From an uncultured Paracoccaceae bacterium (lineage in GTDB: Bacteria; Pseudomonadota; Alphaproteobacteria; Rhodobacterales; Rhodobacteraceae): a stretch of DNA of 64,000 nucleotides. The stretch's first letter is position 1. Each line of letters opens with the position of its first letter. Positions 36,056-45,446 of this stretch are shown here, piece by piece. Position numbers and translations under genes: made by a program. The stretch spans positions 1 to 64,000 of the forward strand of contig CANMPD010000016.1 in assembly GCA_947499635.1 (NCBI GenBank). The letters run 5' to 3'. Under the pieces are notes generated by a model that ran no database searches, had not been told where the DNA came from, and saw nothing but the letters and a program-made list of their open reading frames with translations.

Positions 36056-38585
36056 AGATTTGGAAGAAGCGTTAAATACCTGCGCAACTGAACCCGTTCA
36101 TATTCCCGGTCGTGTGCAATCATTTGCATGTGTTTTGGTCGCGGATATGAGAACACGTGACATTCGATATGTAAGCGAGAATTCTGAAATATTCCTAGGC
36201 CATACCCCCTCGAAGCTTTTGGAGGAAAACTTTACAGAACGCTTTGGATCAGAAATTTGGCATGCTATCGCAAATACCGCTGCAGGAACGCGCGCGGATC
36301 AACATATCACATTTGTTGGCACCTTTCCATTCAATGGTAAAAACACCGATATAAGCGTATACCAATCTGGCGACTGCTTTGTTCTCGAGATCGAGCATAC
36401 GCAACACAACAGCACGCTTAGCTCATCTCATGCGTTGAAAACACTTAGTTTTCTGACACAACAATTGCACAGTCGAAAAACCCCTGGCGAGCTGATCGCG
36501 GTTGCAGCGCGATTGATGCAGTTTCTGACTGAATACGATCGCGTGATCATTTATAACTTTGACAAAGATTATAATAGTGAGGTCATTGCCGAAGCCGCTG
36601 AACGTGACATGGATCCATTGTTAGGACTTCGCTTCCCGAACACGGATATTCCACCGCAAGTCCGGGACATCATGTCACGCGTACCATTGCGAATGATTGC
36701 GGACGTTGAACAAGCTATGCCGCAAATCTTGACGACCTCAAAAGAAACTAAACCGCTTGATATGACATTGGGCGCCGCACGTGGCGTATCTCCTGTTCAT
36801 CTGCAGTATATCGCCAATATGGGTTTACGCGCGACTATGGCGCTCTCGATTACGGTAAACGGTGCACTCTGGGGGGTTATCTCATTCAACCATCGGTCTC
36901 CAAAGGTACCAGACCGTGCAACGCGTGATCTGCTGGTCAACTTCCTCGAGATCTTTAATCTCAAGCTCGAAACGCTGATTAACAAAGAACGCCTGAAACT
37001 GATCGCACGTGTAGACGCTTTCACAGATGGTGTATTGAGTGATTTGAACGACGACAAATCGATGCAAGAAGCTCTACCAGAAGTGAGCAAAACAGTTTTA
37101 GACGTCATGTCAGCCCAGGGCTTTGCCTGCACTATAGGCGGGAAAACGACAACCTTTGGGATAACCCCCAACGCGCGACTTATGGATGCCTTAGCCGATA
37201 GCGTGCATGCAAACTCAGATAAATTTCAGACATTTGATTGCCTGCGCAAGAGTTTCCCCGCCCTTTCAGAAGACTTAAACGGATGTGCAGGAGCCGTGGT
37301 CGTTTCAATAAAATCTGGGCTGATGATATGCATCTTTCGTGAAGCTGTGACTCAGTCCATCTCTTGGGCTGGAAATCCAGAAAAAGAAATTGAGGTCAAT
37401 TCCGGTATCAAACGCCTTGCGCCACGTGCGTCATTTTCAATTTACCTAGAAGAAAAACGCGATCACTGTGCCCCTTGGAGTAACGAAACCCTACACACAG
37501 CCAAACAAATCTGGTCTTTGCTGAATGCCGCCGAGCGCAGAGTATTAATGAATACTTTAAACCGTCAGCAAAACTTAATGATCCACGAGCTCAACCATCG
37601 CGTGCGAAACATTCTATCGCTTGTAAAATCAGTGTCCCGACAAGCCAGACGGTATAATGATCCACAAGGTGCGGACACCGAAGCGCTTGAGGCCCGGATT
37701 CAAGCTCTCGCCGCTGCCCATGATCTCACATCTGCAAGCAACTCAACAGCTTTGAACATAAAGGATATGATCACCTCTGAACTCAAACCATTCAACATCG
37801 GGACACAATATCGCATTATCGGAGACGATTATTTCGTTCGTGCCGAAACAGTCCCTATTTTTTCTCTGATCATTCATGAGCTGGTGACAAATGCAGTCAA
37901 ACACGGTGCGCTATCAGAGGAGAATGGTCACATCGAAGTGTCCCTGTCGGACACCAGCGATGGTCTTCAGATTATATGGCAAGAACTTAATGGGCCAACC
38001 GTCACCAAGCCAGAATATATGGGGTTTGGGTCTATTTTAATCGAAGAAGCTGTCCCTTACGAACTCGATGGAACCGCAAATTTAATCTTTGATGAAACGG
38101 GAGTTCGAGCCGAAATCACGCTCCCCTCCACAGTTCTCTCTGAACCGACCTCGGTACAAGCGCCAGCCAGTGAAGCGCTGTTATTTAACCGTGATCAAGA
38201 TCATACTGAAGAAACAATATTACCGCATCTTGCATCTACTTTATCAGTCATGGTGCTAGAGGATAATTTTATTATCGCACAAGATCTATGTGACCTCATT
38301 TCAGATTTCGGTATTCAAGACGTCAAGCGTACCTCTAACGTCGTAAGTGCGCATAAATATCTCGACGAAAATGTACCAGATGTGGCCATTTTAGACATCA
38401 ATCTCGGTGGGGATGAGACAAGTACTCCTATCGCATCGAGACTCGTCCAAATGAATGTCCCATTCTTTTTCATCACTGGATACGGAAATACAGCAAATTT
38501 ACCCTATTCGCTCAACCATATCCAAAGACTCACTAAACCCGTCACACGCCAACAGCTGTATTCAAGCATCGCCCGTCATATTTAA
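36039..38585 (+). CDS. bphP: Bacteriophytochrome HWE histidine kinase with receiver
   Basis: An 848-residue red/far-red photoreceptor kinase. Domains in order: PAS (1-115) with the chromophore Cys at C15 in NTCATEPVHIPG; GAF (about 140-300) with FPNTDIP (D203) and H254 in SPVHLQYIANMG; PHY (about 310-485) with WAG and PRASF tongue motifs; a kinase of the HWE family, with H520 in ELNHRVRN, HELVTNAVKHGALS and the IIWQE motif; and a receiver domain (about 735-848) with phosphoacceptor D786. AAAGGA is 8 bases upstream of the ATG, inside bphO, with a 17-base overlap. No DNA-binding output is attached, so the signal must pass to another protein. ISFNH replaces the usual CHH near the D-ring site. 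Confidence 0.94.
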   Translation: MPISPEDLEEALNTCATEPVHIPGRVQSFACVLVADMRTRDIRYVSENSEIFLGHTPSKLLEENFTERFGSEIWHAIANTAAGTRADQHITFVGTFPFNGKNTDISVYQSGDCFVLEIEHTQHNSTLSSSHALKTLSFLTQQLHSRKTPGELIAVAARLMQFLTEYDRVIIYNFDKDYNSEVIAEAAERDMDPLLGLRFPNTDIPPQVRDIMSRVPLRMIADVEQAMPQILTTSKETKPLDMTLGAARGVSPVHLQYIANMGLRATMALSITVNGALWGVISFNHRSPKVPDRATRDLLVNFLEIFNLKLETLINKERLKLIARVDAFTDGVLSDLNDDKSMQEALPEVSKTVLDVMSAQGFACTIGGKTTTFGITPNARLMDALADSVHANSDKFQTFDCLRKSFPALSEDLNGCAGAVVVSIKSGLMICIFREAVTQSISWAGNPEKEIEVNSGIKRLAPRASFSIYLEEKRDHCAPWSNETLHTAKQIWSLLNAAERRVLMNTLNRQQNLMIHELNHRVRNILSLVKSVSRQARRYNDPQGADTEALEARIQALAAAHDLTSASNSTALNIKDMITSELKPFNIGTQYRIIGDDYFVRAETVPIFSLIIHELVTNAVKHGALSEENGHIEVSLSDTSDGLQIIWQELNGPTVTKPEYMGFGSILIEEAVPYELDGTANLIFDETGVRAEITLPSTVLSEPTSVQAPASEALLFNRDQDHTEETILPHLASTLSVMVLEDNFIIAQDLCDLISDFGIQDVKRTSNVVSAHKYLDENVPDVAILDINLGGDETSTPIASRLVQMNVPFFFITGYGNTANLPYSLNHIQRLTKPVTRQQLYSSIARHI

Positions 38586-38658
38586 AGCGTATCCCACCGG
38601 CAGGTATCAATCATCAATCAGAGAGTTTATCTGCCGCAAGTTCAGAGCAAATCGCGCC

Positions 38659-39078
38659 TCAATCGTCCTGAATTCTGCCGCGGCCAGACTTAATACCTGC
38701 CCGGCGTTTCTTCGCATCCAATCGTCGTTCAACAGAACCTCGTGTTGGTTTTGTCGCAATCCTTCTCTTGGGAACAACCAGTGCCTTTTGAACCATTTCG
38801 ACAAGGCGTTCACGTACAATTTCGCGGTTACGAACTTGGCTACGGCTTTCATCACATTGCAAGGTAATGGCCCCGTCCTTACTCCAACGACGTCCAGCGA
38901 TACGCTTTAGTCGGTTTTTCACCGCAGGAGATAAAGACGGAGATCGCTCAGCTTCGAAACGCAGCTCAACTGCTGAAGAGACTTTGTTTACATTCTGCCC
39001 ACCGGGGCCTGACGCTCGCATAAAGCTTTCGGTCATTTCCCAATCTTGCAGAGATATTGTGGGGTTGATGTATAACAT
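38659..39078 (-). CDS. arfB: Alternative ribosome-rescue factor ArfB
   Basis: A 139-residue GGQ-domain protein without the codon-recognition domains of RF1/RF2. The GGQ is at residues 26-28 in SGPGGQNVNKVSSAVELRF, and a basic tail (KRRIATKPTRGSVERR to KKRRAGIKSGRGR) enters the empty mRNA channel in the known family. It releases peptides from stalled ribosomes. Single gene, convergent with bphP. Confidence 0.92.
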   Translation of the reverse strand: MLYINPTISLQDWEMTESFMRASGPGGQNVNKVSSAVELRFEAERSPSLSPAVKNRLKRIAGRRWSKDGAITLQCDESRSQVRNREIVRERLVEMVQKALVVPKRRIATKPTRGSVERRLDAKKRRAGIKSGRGRIQDD

Positions 39079-39129
39079 ACTGGCTACATAAACAGAGAGG
39101 CCTAACAGCGCAAATCAAAGGCACTCCCC

Positions 39130-40026
39130 TTAACGCGACTTGAGTACCTCGGCGCATTGCTGTGGTAAATCAGAGAGTCGATAATCACCTTGTCGTTTTG
39201 GTTTGGGTTTAGGAGCATTAGGGTCAATCGGTTTCGCTTTGGGCGGATTGAGAATATTACTCACCCATTGCTCCGCATCCGCGCACCCATCGCCTTTGGG
39301 AGGATCCGCTTGATCGATACAACCACGTGCCCCGCGTGGGCACTTAAGGCGGACATGAAAATGATAATGATGTCCCCACCAAGGGCGAATTTTACGTAAC
39401 CAGCGTCGATCTCCGGTTTCATCTTGGCACATTTTCACCTTTGCGCCAGGAAACACAAAGATACGGGCCACACGTTTATCCTTGGCCGCAGTGCGTAAAA
39501 CGGCGTGATGTGCGTCGCTCCAGTTACTATTTACATATGCACCATTCGCGCGCCTCGTAGAAATAGACGAAATACTTTCACGTTCAGCTTTGCTCAAATC
39601 TAGACGCTTTGGTGGCAGCATCCAGATATCTGCATCCAAACCAATTTGATGGCTGCGGTGCCCAGATAACATCGGCCCACCACGCGGCTGGCTAATGTCA
39701 CCAACATATAACCCTTCCCAACCAGGTTGCTTCGCGGCAAAGCGGCTAAGGTCTTGGACAAAATCAACCGTCTTAGGGTGCCCCCAATTGCGGTTACGTG
39801 ACAAGCGCATTGCTTGCCATGTCGGCCCTGTTTCCGGCAACTGGACAGCCCCGGCAACGCACCCTTTTGCATAGGACCCCAAAGGGGCTGCGCGCTGTTG
39901 AGAAGCCTGCGTTTTCGCCCCGAACAATTGCTTAGCCGCGACCTCAGCCATAACCGAAGTGCCACTTATCACCACTACGCTGATAGAAAGAAAGCAAAGC
40001 GCAACGATATATATGCTCTTTTTCAA
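39130..40026 (-). CDS. mepA: Penicillin-insensitive murein endopeptidase
   Basis: A 298-residue periplasmic D,D-/L,D-endopeptidase of the LAS metallopeptidase group cleaving peptidoglycan cross-links. Signal peptide: MKKSIYIVALCFLSISVVVI with a likely cleavage after VMA. Zinc motifs are SGHRSHQIGLDADIW near 125-139 and WWGHHYHFHVRL near 217-228. The start is TTG 40026, 7 bases after AGGAG and overlapping the transporter stop as TTGA; the frame extends to 40053 without any signal peptide. The Pro-Lys-rich C-terminus is unusual for E. coli MepA but common here. Confidence 0.9.
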   Translation of the reverse strand: MKKSIYIVALCFLSISVVVISGTSVMAEVAAKQLFGAKTQASQQRAAPLGSYAKGCVAGAVQLPETGPTWQAMRLSRNRNWGHPKTVDFVQDLSRFAAKQPGWEGLYVGDISQPRGGPMLSGHRSHQIGLDADIWMLPPKRLDLSKAERESISSISTRRANGAYVNSNWSDAHHAVLRTAAKDKRVARIFVFPGAKVKMCQDETGDRRWLRKIRPWWGHHYHFHVRLKCPRGARGCIDQADPPKGDGCADAEQWVSNILNPPKAKPIDPNAPKPKPKRQGDYRLSDLPQQCAEVLKSR

Positions 40027-41402
40027 GCCTGATCTCCTGCCGCATCCACCCAACGTAATAAAAGCAGACTAAGCAGGAATAAAGCAAGCACTGGCGTTAA
40101 ACCAATACGCGCATTTTCAGTAATAATCGTCACAAGCGTTATAAGTGCGGGCGCTAGAAAGGCAGTCGCACGGCCCGTCAGCCCATAAAGGCCAAAGGCC
40201 TCAGTTGCGGTTTCTGTGGTTGTATGGCGTACCATTAAAGTTCTGCTCGCTGCTTGCAATGCGCCACCAAAGCCGCCAATCACAATACCGCACGCAAAGA
40301 AAATAACATCAGGCAACATCGATTCTGGCGGTAACGCGAAGCCAAACAACTGCTGACGTGACATGCAAATAATAGTCAGACACACAAGACAAAGTGCGAC
40401 AATAGACATCAAAATAACAGGCTTTGGCCCGAAACGACGGTCAGCACGTCCCCCCAGCCAACTGAGTAAAGCCGATGAAATTGCCGCTATGACGCCGAAT
40501 ATTCCGATTTGGGTAATATCCCAACCCAAAACGAGGCCTGCATAAACACCCCCAAATCCGTATATACCATTCAACGCATCACGATAGAGCATTGATGCGC
40601 CCAGATAGCTGGTTAAGCTCTTACGTCCACGCAGCCCCTTGATCGTCTTACCAACGTTCAAAATTGCTTGAGAAAAGGATACCGGCTTTGCCCCTTCACG
40701 TGGTGAATCCCTAACCCACATGAAATACGGCACCATAAACACTGCAAACCAGATAGCGACAAATGGCCCGATTGCACGTGTGCCTTCTTTCGATGCAGGC
40801 TCTAAATCGAAAACAGGATCCAGTCCGATTATTGTTTTGCCATTTCCCTGCTCGACGAACAGCAACAAAGCGATAAATAGAGCAATAACTCCGCCCAGAT
40901 AACCAAAGGCAAACCCAGACCCTGAAATCTCACCAACCTTTTCACGACTGGCAAGCCCTGGCAGTTGGGAGTTCGTAAAAATCGCTGCAAACTCGACCGC
41001 GATAAAACCTACACCAAAGCTTGCCATCGCAAACCATAGGTTTGATCCATCTGGCGCAGTATACCAAAGACCTGCAGCCCCAATCGTACATGCAAGGGAA
41101 AACACAGCCATCCAGCGCATCCGGTGACCATTCGCATCAGCCAACGCGCCCAAAAAGGGCGCGCTTAAACCAATCGCGAGCCCGATGGCTGACAGGCAAC
41201 CAGACCACATAGCCTGCGCTTGTGCCTTCGCCGCCTCAGTGTCCAAACCTGCATCTAAAAAATGCTGTGTTGCCGCAAAAGCAAAGAACGGGCCAAATAC
41301 AAATGTAACCAGAAGGGTATGGTAAGGCTGACTCGCCCAGTCAAAAAACCACCATCCCCAAATTTCTTTCGAGATCCGTCGAGGCCCGCGATATTGTGCC
41401 AT
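40023..41402 (-). CDS. MFS transporter, UMF1/Atg22-like
   Basis: A 459-residue polytopic protein with about twelve TM helices, starting with ISKEIWGWWFFDWASQPYHTLL, the hallmark of the Atg22-like UMF1 family. Substrate is unknown in bacteria; the yeast homologue Atg22 exports amino acids from the vacuole. Its stop overlaps the TTG of mepA, so a murein endopeptidase is translated with a putative permease, which hints at, but does not prove, a role with peptidoglycan fragments. Confidence 0.88.
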   Translation of the reverse strand: MAQYRGPRRISKEIWGWWFFDWASQPYHTLLVTFVFGPFFAFAATQHFLDAGLDTEAAKAQAQAMWSGCLSAIGLAIGLSAPFLGALADANGHRMRWMAVFSLACTIGAAGLWYTAPDGSNLWFAMASFGVGFIAVEFAAIFTNSQLPGLASREKVGEISGSGFAFGYLGGVIALFIALLLFVEQGNGKTIIGLDPVFDLEPASKEGTRAIGPFVAIWFAVFMVPYFMWVRDSPREGAKPVSFSQAILNVGKTIKGLRGRKSLTSYLGASMLYRDALNGIYGFGGVYAGLVLGWDITQIGIFGVIAAISSALLSWLGGRADRRFGPKPVILMSIVALCLVCLTIICMSRQQLFGFALPPESMLPDVIFFACGIVIGGFGGALQAASRTLMVRHTTTETATEAFGLYGLTGRATAFLAPALITLVTIITENARIGLTPVLALFLLSLLLLRWVDAAGDQA

Positions 41403-41486
41403 TTACCCTGAAATTCCAGCTGGTTCTATTTTCCTCTCTTTGACCTTTCTTAAGATACAAATGCAAGAGAGCCTTCGCTTACGGCG

Positions 41487-42029
41487 TCACATTTCCTCCA
41501 TCGGTGGCCAGGGTCGTTGGCTTTCAGCATCACACCAAGTCTTGATCCATTTTGGTAAAACAGGGCTGGATAGGGTTTCATTTTGCCAGGCCTCAACCAC
41601 TTTGGCAGGAGAAACGATTCCTTTAGCATCGGTAAACGCGATACGTAGAACGGCGTGGCTGGCACATACTTCATTGGCTTTCCACATGCCTTGCTCAATG
41701 TACAAAAACTTATCGTCCCACCCCAAGCCACGACTGCGCATTTCAAAAGCTTCAAAAGCACGAATTCGTCTACGATATCTAATCGTACTACCCGCAACTG
41801 CGACACCCCAATGATTGCTCTTGATTGCAGCAAACAAGCCAAGACGCACCATCAACATGCTACGTCCCAAGTCATAAAGCGTGAAGGTCCGCCCGTTGTT
41901 CAACTCAAGCCAGATATCAATATCCCACGGCCAACAAATATGGCGAGAGACGTGAGTCTCGAATGGGCCTAGTGGTGATTGTTGACGTGCAAGATAGACA
42001 TCTTTGATCAGGCGGGAAATAGGATACAT
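41487..42029 (-). CDS. Acyl-CoA thioesterase-like hotdog protein
   Basis: A 180-residue protein of the 4HBT_2/THEM6-like hotdog group. Visible features are SRHICWPWDIDIWLELNNGR near 28-47 and GVAVAGSTIRYRRRIRAFEAF with FLYIEQGMWKANEVCA, the second with the usual substrate strand. It probably hydrolyses an acyl-CoA thioester; its substrate is unknown. Monocistronic, divergent from yggT. Confidence 0.8.
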   Translation of the reverse strand: MYPISRLIKDVYLARQQSPLGPFETHVSRHICWPWDIDIWLELNNGRTFTLYDLGRSMLMVRLGLFAAIKSNHWGVAVAGSTIRYRRRIRAFEAFEMRSRGLGWDDKFLYIEQGMWKANEVCASHAVLRIAFTDAKGIVSPAKVVEAWQNETLSSPVLPKWIKTWCDAESQRPWPPMEEM

Positions 42030-42160
42030 ATTGGTATTCTCCGTAGATACTTGTGGTTGTCATGCCACCTATTCATCTAACGTCAACCGCGACTTAGCGG
42101 AAAGCTTGCGCATTTGGGCTTGGCTGCCTACCTGTTACGTAACAAAAGAAAGGGAATTCG

Positions 42161-42448
42161 ATGCTATCCTTGTTCCAAATATTGATGCTTATTCTGGATA
42201 TTGTCTGGTTCTTCATCATTGCCCATGTGATTATGAGTTGGCTGATCAATTTTCAGGTATTAAACCTCAACCAGCAATTCGTGGCACAGATCTGGTATAT
42301 GCTGAATCGTCTGCTTGATCCGCTCTATAGTCGTGTACGTCAGTTCCTGCCTTCTATGCAGGGATTGGATCTCGCACCGCTGGTAGTTTTGATCGCAGTC
42401 TATGCGCTGCGTATTATTCTGACCAACAATATAGCAGCCTTTTACTGA
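42161..42448 (+). CDS. YggT family membrane protein
   Basis: A 95-residue protein with two hydrophobic segments and the YggT signature LNRLLDPLYSRVRQFLPSMQGLDLAPL, repeated hydrophobic ends, and RIILTNNI. Function unknown; relatives have been linked to osmotic tolerance and to chromosome segregation factors. AAAGGGAA precedes the ATG. Confidence 0.88.
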   Translation: MLSLFQILMLILDIVWFFIIAHVIMSWLINFQVLNLNQQFVAQIWYMLNRLLDPLYSRVRQFLPSMQGLDLAPLVVLIAVYALRIILTNNIAAFY

Positions 42449-42454
42449 TCTCTT

Positions 42455-42485
42455 CGCGCGATCACTTTGCACAGCTGATCGCGCG
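42455..42485 (+). terminator. Hairpin downstream of yggT
   Basis: CGCGCGATCA (42455-42464) pairs with TGATCGCGCG (42476-42485), 10 perfect base pairs around an 11-base loop, 6 bases after the yggT stop. There is no T tract, so it may be a terminator without U run or a transcript-stabilising hairpin. Confidence 0.5.
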
Positions 42486-42605
42486 GGACTTTGTATCAAC
42501 CAGAAACATCCGGTCAAACTCGATACAGGTCTTGCCCCTTGATTCGCCATATGGGATTACATGGTTTAAACCATATATTAGCGACGTTGATCGGCCCTAA
42601 ATCCA

Positions 42606-44645
42606 ATGACCACCGCCTTACCACTCTTGCGCGACATCTTTGGGTATGAAGGGTTTCGTCCTGGCCAAGGTGAGATCGTAGACGCTGTTACAGCAGGCGA
42701 AAACGTACTGGCGATCATGCCAACTGGCGGTGGTAAGTCGTTATGTTTCCAAATTCCTGCGCTCTTGCGAGACGGCATAACCGTCGTCATCTCACCCCTA
42801 ATAGCGTTAATGCGCGATCAAGTCCGCGCTCTACAGCAGGTCGGCGTCAATGCTGGGGCACTCACGTCAGCAAATACGGATGAAGAAACTGCCGCCGTTT
42901 GGGATGCAATAGAGGCTGGCGAACTCAAGTTATTGTATATGGCACCAGAACGTCTGGCCTCCACTGCAACAACGGAAACACTGCGACGTATCGGAGTTAA
43001 CTTAATTGCCGTCGACGAAGCACATTGCGTTAGTCAATGGGGGCATGATTTTCGTCCTGACTATCTGCGTATTGGGGCCTTACGGCGCGCTTTGAATGTG
43101 CCACTTGCCGCTTTTACCGCAACTGCCGACCAAGAAACCCAAGCCGAAATTATTGAAAAACTCTTTGACGCAGAAACGCCTCGCAGTTTTTTACGTGGCT
43201 TTGATCGCCCCAATATTCATCTCGCCTTTGCCGCCAAAGACAATCCTCGCCGCCAGATTTTAGAGTTTGCACAGGCACGTAAAGGTCAATCTGGTATTGT
43301 CTACTGCGGATCTCGCGCAAAGACAGAAGGATTAGCAGCAGCCTTACGCGACTCGGGGCACAGTGCATGTCATTATCATGCTGCTATGGATCCTGACGAA
43401 CGACGCCTCGTCGAAACACGTTTTGCACGAGAAGACGGTTTGATCGTCGTTGCAACTGTGGCCTTTGGTATGGGAATAGATAAACCTGATATCAGATGGG
43501 TTGCCCATGCAGATTTGTCCAAGTCTATAGAATCCTATTATCAGGAAATCGGGCGCGCCGGGCGTGATGGGGCACCAGCGGAAACCCTAACCTTGTATGG
43601 ACCCGAAGACATACGTTTACGACGTACCCAGATCGATGAGGGTCTAGCCCCTGCTGATCGTCGTGCGGCAGACCATGCACGCCTAAACGCCTTACTTGGC
43701 TTAGCAGAGGCACTGAAATGCCGGCGCCAAGTACTGCTCGCATATTTTGGTGAAGACGCCGAGGAATGCGGGAATTGCGACCTCTGTAATACTCCGGTCG
43801 ACACATTTGATGGCACAACCGCTGTCCGCAAAGCCCTTTCAGCCATTTTACGCACCGAAGAGTTTTATGGCAGCGGCCATCTGATCGATATTTTAACAGG
43901 GAATGCCACCAACCGTGTCAAAGAAAAACGACACGATGATTTGTCCGTATTTGGTTGCGGTAAAGAATACCCCAAACCGCAATGGCAGGCTATTTTTCGA
44001 CAAATGATGGGACGGGATTTGGTACGCCCAGACCCTGAACGTCATGGAGCCTTACGTATGACAGAACCCGCGATTGCCATTTTACGTGGGGAAAACAGCA
44101 TCCTATTGCGCAAGGATACAATTCGATCGGCGCAACGTAGGCCTGCTGTAAAAATGCTCATCAACGAAGAAGATGCGCCACTGTTGTCCGCCTTAAAAGC
44201 CAAACGGCGTGCTTTGGCCGAAGCGCAAAAAGTTCCTGCTTATGTCATATTCCCAGATAGAACCTTGATTGAAATGGCTGAAAAGCGACCCAATGATCTT
44301 GATGATATGGCACGTATTTCAGGCGTCGGCGCGAAAAAACTTGAACGATACGGTGCCGCGTTTCTAGAAGTGATCACGGGCGAGGCAAAAACACTACACC
44401 CTGCGCGACGCAAACTTGCCGGTCGTGGGAGTGCGGAACTTTATGATGCATTATTAGAAGTTCAAGCGCGCTTACAACACGGTGAATGCGGCACCTTAAA
44501 ACCGCTGAGTTGTTCAGCTGCAATTCTGGCAAAAATTGCTCAATTACGAACAGACGATGAAAGCAGTCTAAACCGTTTGTTAGGTGAGCGCCGCGCTGAA
44601 CGTTTCGCACGGGCATTTCTGGACGTTTTACGCGGCGCAGGCTAA
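42606..44645 (+). CDS. recQ: ATP-dependent DNA helicase RecQ
   Basis: A 679-residue RecQ helicase. P-loop TGGGKS, DEAH box in AVDEAHCVSQWGHDFRPDYL, motif VI with QEIGRAGRDG; the zinc-binding RQC domain carries CGNCDLC near 393-399; and a C-terminal HRDC domain near 520-600. It unwinds recombination intermediates. Length and domains are typical. No recF or recO neighbour. Confidence 0.95.
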   Translation: MTTALPLLRDIFGYEGFRPGQGEIVDAVTAGENVLAIMPTGGGKSLCFQIPALLRDGITVVISPLIALMRDQVRALQQVGVNAGALTSANTDEETAAVWDAIEAGELKLLYMAPERLASTATTETLRRIGVNLIAVDEAHCVSQWGHDFRPDYLRIGALRRALNVPLAAFTATADQETQAEIIEKLFDAETPRSFLRGFDRPNIHLAFAAKDNPRRQILEFAQARKGQSGIVYCGSRAKTEGLAAALRDSGHSACHYHAAMDPDERRLVETRFAREDGLIVVATVAFGMGIDKPDIRWVAHADLSKSIESYYQEIGRAGRDGAPAETLTLYGPEDIRLRRTQIDEGLAPADRRAADHARLNALLGLAEALKCRRQVLLAYFGEDAEECGNCDLCNTPVDTFDGTTAVRKALSAILRTEEFYGSGHLIDILTGNATNRVKEKRHDDLSVFGCGKEYPKPQWQAIFRQMMGRDLVRPDPERHGALRMTEPAIAILRGENSILLRKDTIRSAQRRPAVKMLINEEDAPLLSALKAKRRALAEAQKVPAYVIFPDRTLIEMAEKRPNDLDDMARISGVGAKKLERYGAAFLEVITGEAKTLHPARRKLAGRGSAELYDALLEVQARLQHGECGTLKPLSCSAAILAKIAQLRTDDESSLNRLLGERRAERFARAFLDVLRGAG

Positions 44646-44674
44646 AACTGCTCCAAAGATCGAAAGGAACCAAC

Positions 44675-45439
44675 ATGCAGGTAGTCGTATCTCCAGCAAA
44701 AAAACTAGACTGGACGGAGCGAGATCTAGAGATGACCGCACCGCAGTTTCACGATAATGCAACCGCGCTTGTAAACATTGCTCGATCGTTGAGTGTTTCA
44801 GATCTCATGAAGCTGATGCATATTAGTGAGGATCTCGCCAAATTAAACTATGATCGCTTCCAAAATTTCCTACACCAACCCAGCATTGACACTCTGCGTC
44901 CTGCTCTCTTTGCCTTTGCAGGTGATACGTATCGGGGACTTGAAGCCAATTCTCTGGACGAAGAGGAAATCAATTGGGCACAAGATCATCTTCGCATTCT
45001 GTCCGGCCTTTACGGCATTTTAAAACCGTTAGATGCCATCCAACCTTATCGTCTGGAAATGGGCTCAAGGTTACAAAACCCGCGGGGGAAGAATTTATAC
45101 GACTATTGGGGTACAAAGGTTTCTGAGGCACTCAATTTCCAAGCCCAAGAAATAAATAATCAAATTTTGGTAAATTGCGCCAGCCAGGAATATTTTGGCG
45201 CTGTTGATCTCGATACTTTACGAATTAAAGTTTTGACGCCAATTTTCATGGAGAATAAATCTGGCACACCAAAAATCGTAAGTTTCCATGCGAAACGCGC
45301 TCGGGGCGCCATGGCCAGATACATAATTCAAAATAGAATTATCGACGAAACAGGTATCTTAGATTTTAACAGCGGTGGATATGTCTATCAGCCATCTTTA
45401 TCGGAAACCAATAAGCCTGTGTTTCTAAGAGAAACCTAA
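44675..45439 (+). CDS. yaaA: Peroxide stress protein YaaA
   Basis: A 254-residue member of the YaaA/DUF328 family, starting MQVVVSPAKKLDW and including RLEMGSRL near 128-135 and VSFHAKRARGAMARY near 205-219. In E. coli YaaA lowers free iron during hydrogen peroxide stress. AAAGG precedes the ATG, and it is 29 bases after recQ, possibly co-transcribed. Confidence 0.93.
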   Translation: MQVVVSPAKKLDWTERDLEMTAPQFHDNATALVNIARSLSVSDLMKLMHISEDLAKLNYDRFQNFLHQPSIDTLRPALFAFAGDTYRGLEANSLDEEEINWAQDHLRILSGLYGILKPLDAIQPYRLEMGSRLQNPRGKNLYDYWGTKVSEALNFQAQEINNQILVNCASQEYFGAVDLDTLRIKVLTPIFMENKSGTPKIVSFHAKRARGAMARYIIQNRIIDETGILDFNSGGYVYQPSLSETNKPVFLRET

Positions 45440-45446
45440 TCCTCAA

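Noticed and set aside
38598-38636. Hairpin CGGCAG...CTGCCG between bphP and arfB as terminator
   Set aside because: Only 6 base pairs around a loop of 27 bases without a T tract; too weak to call.
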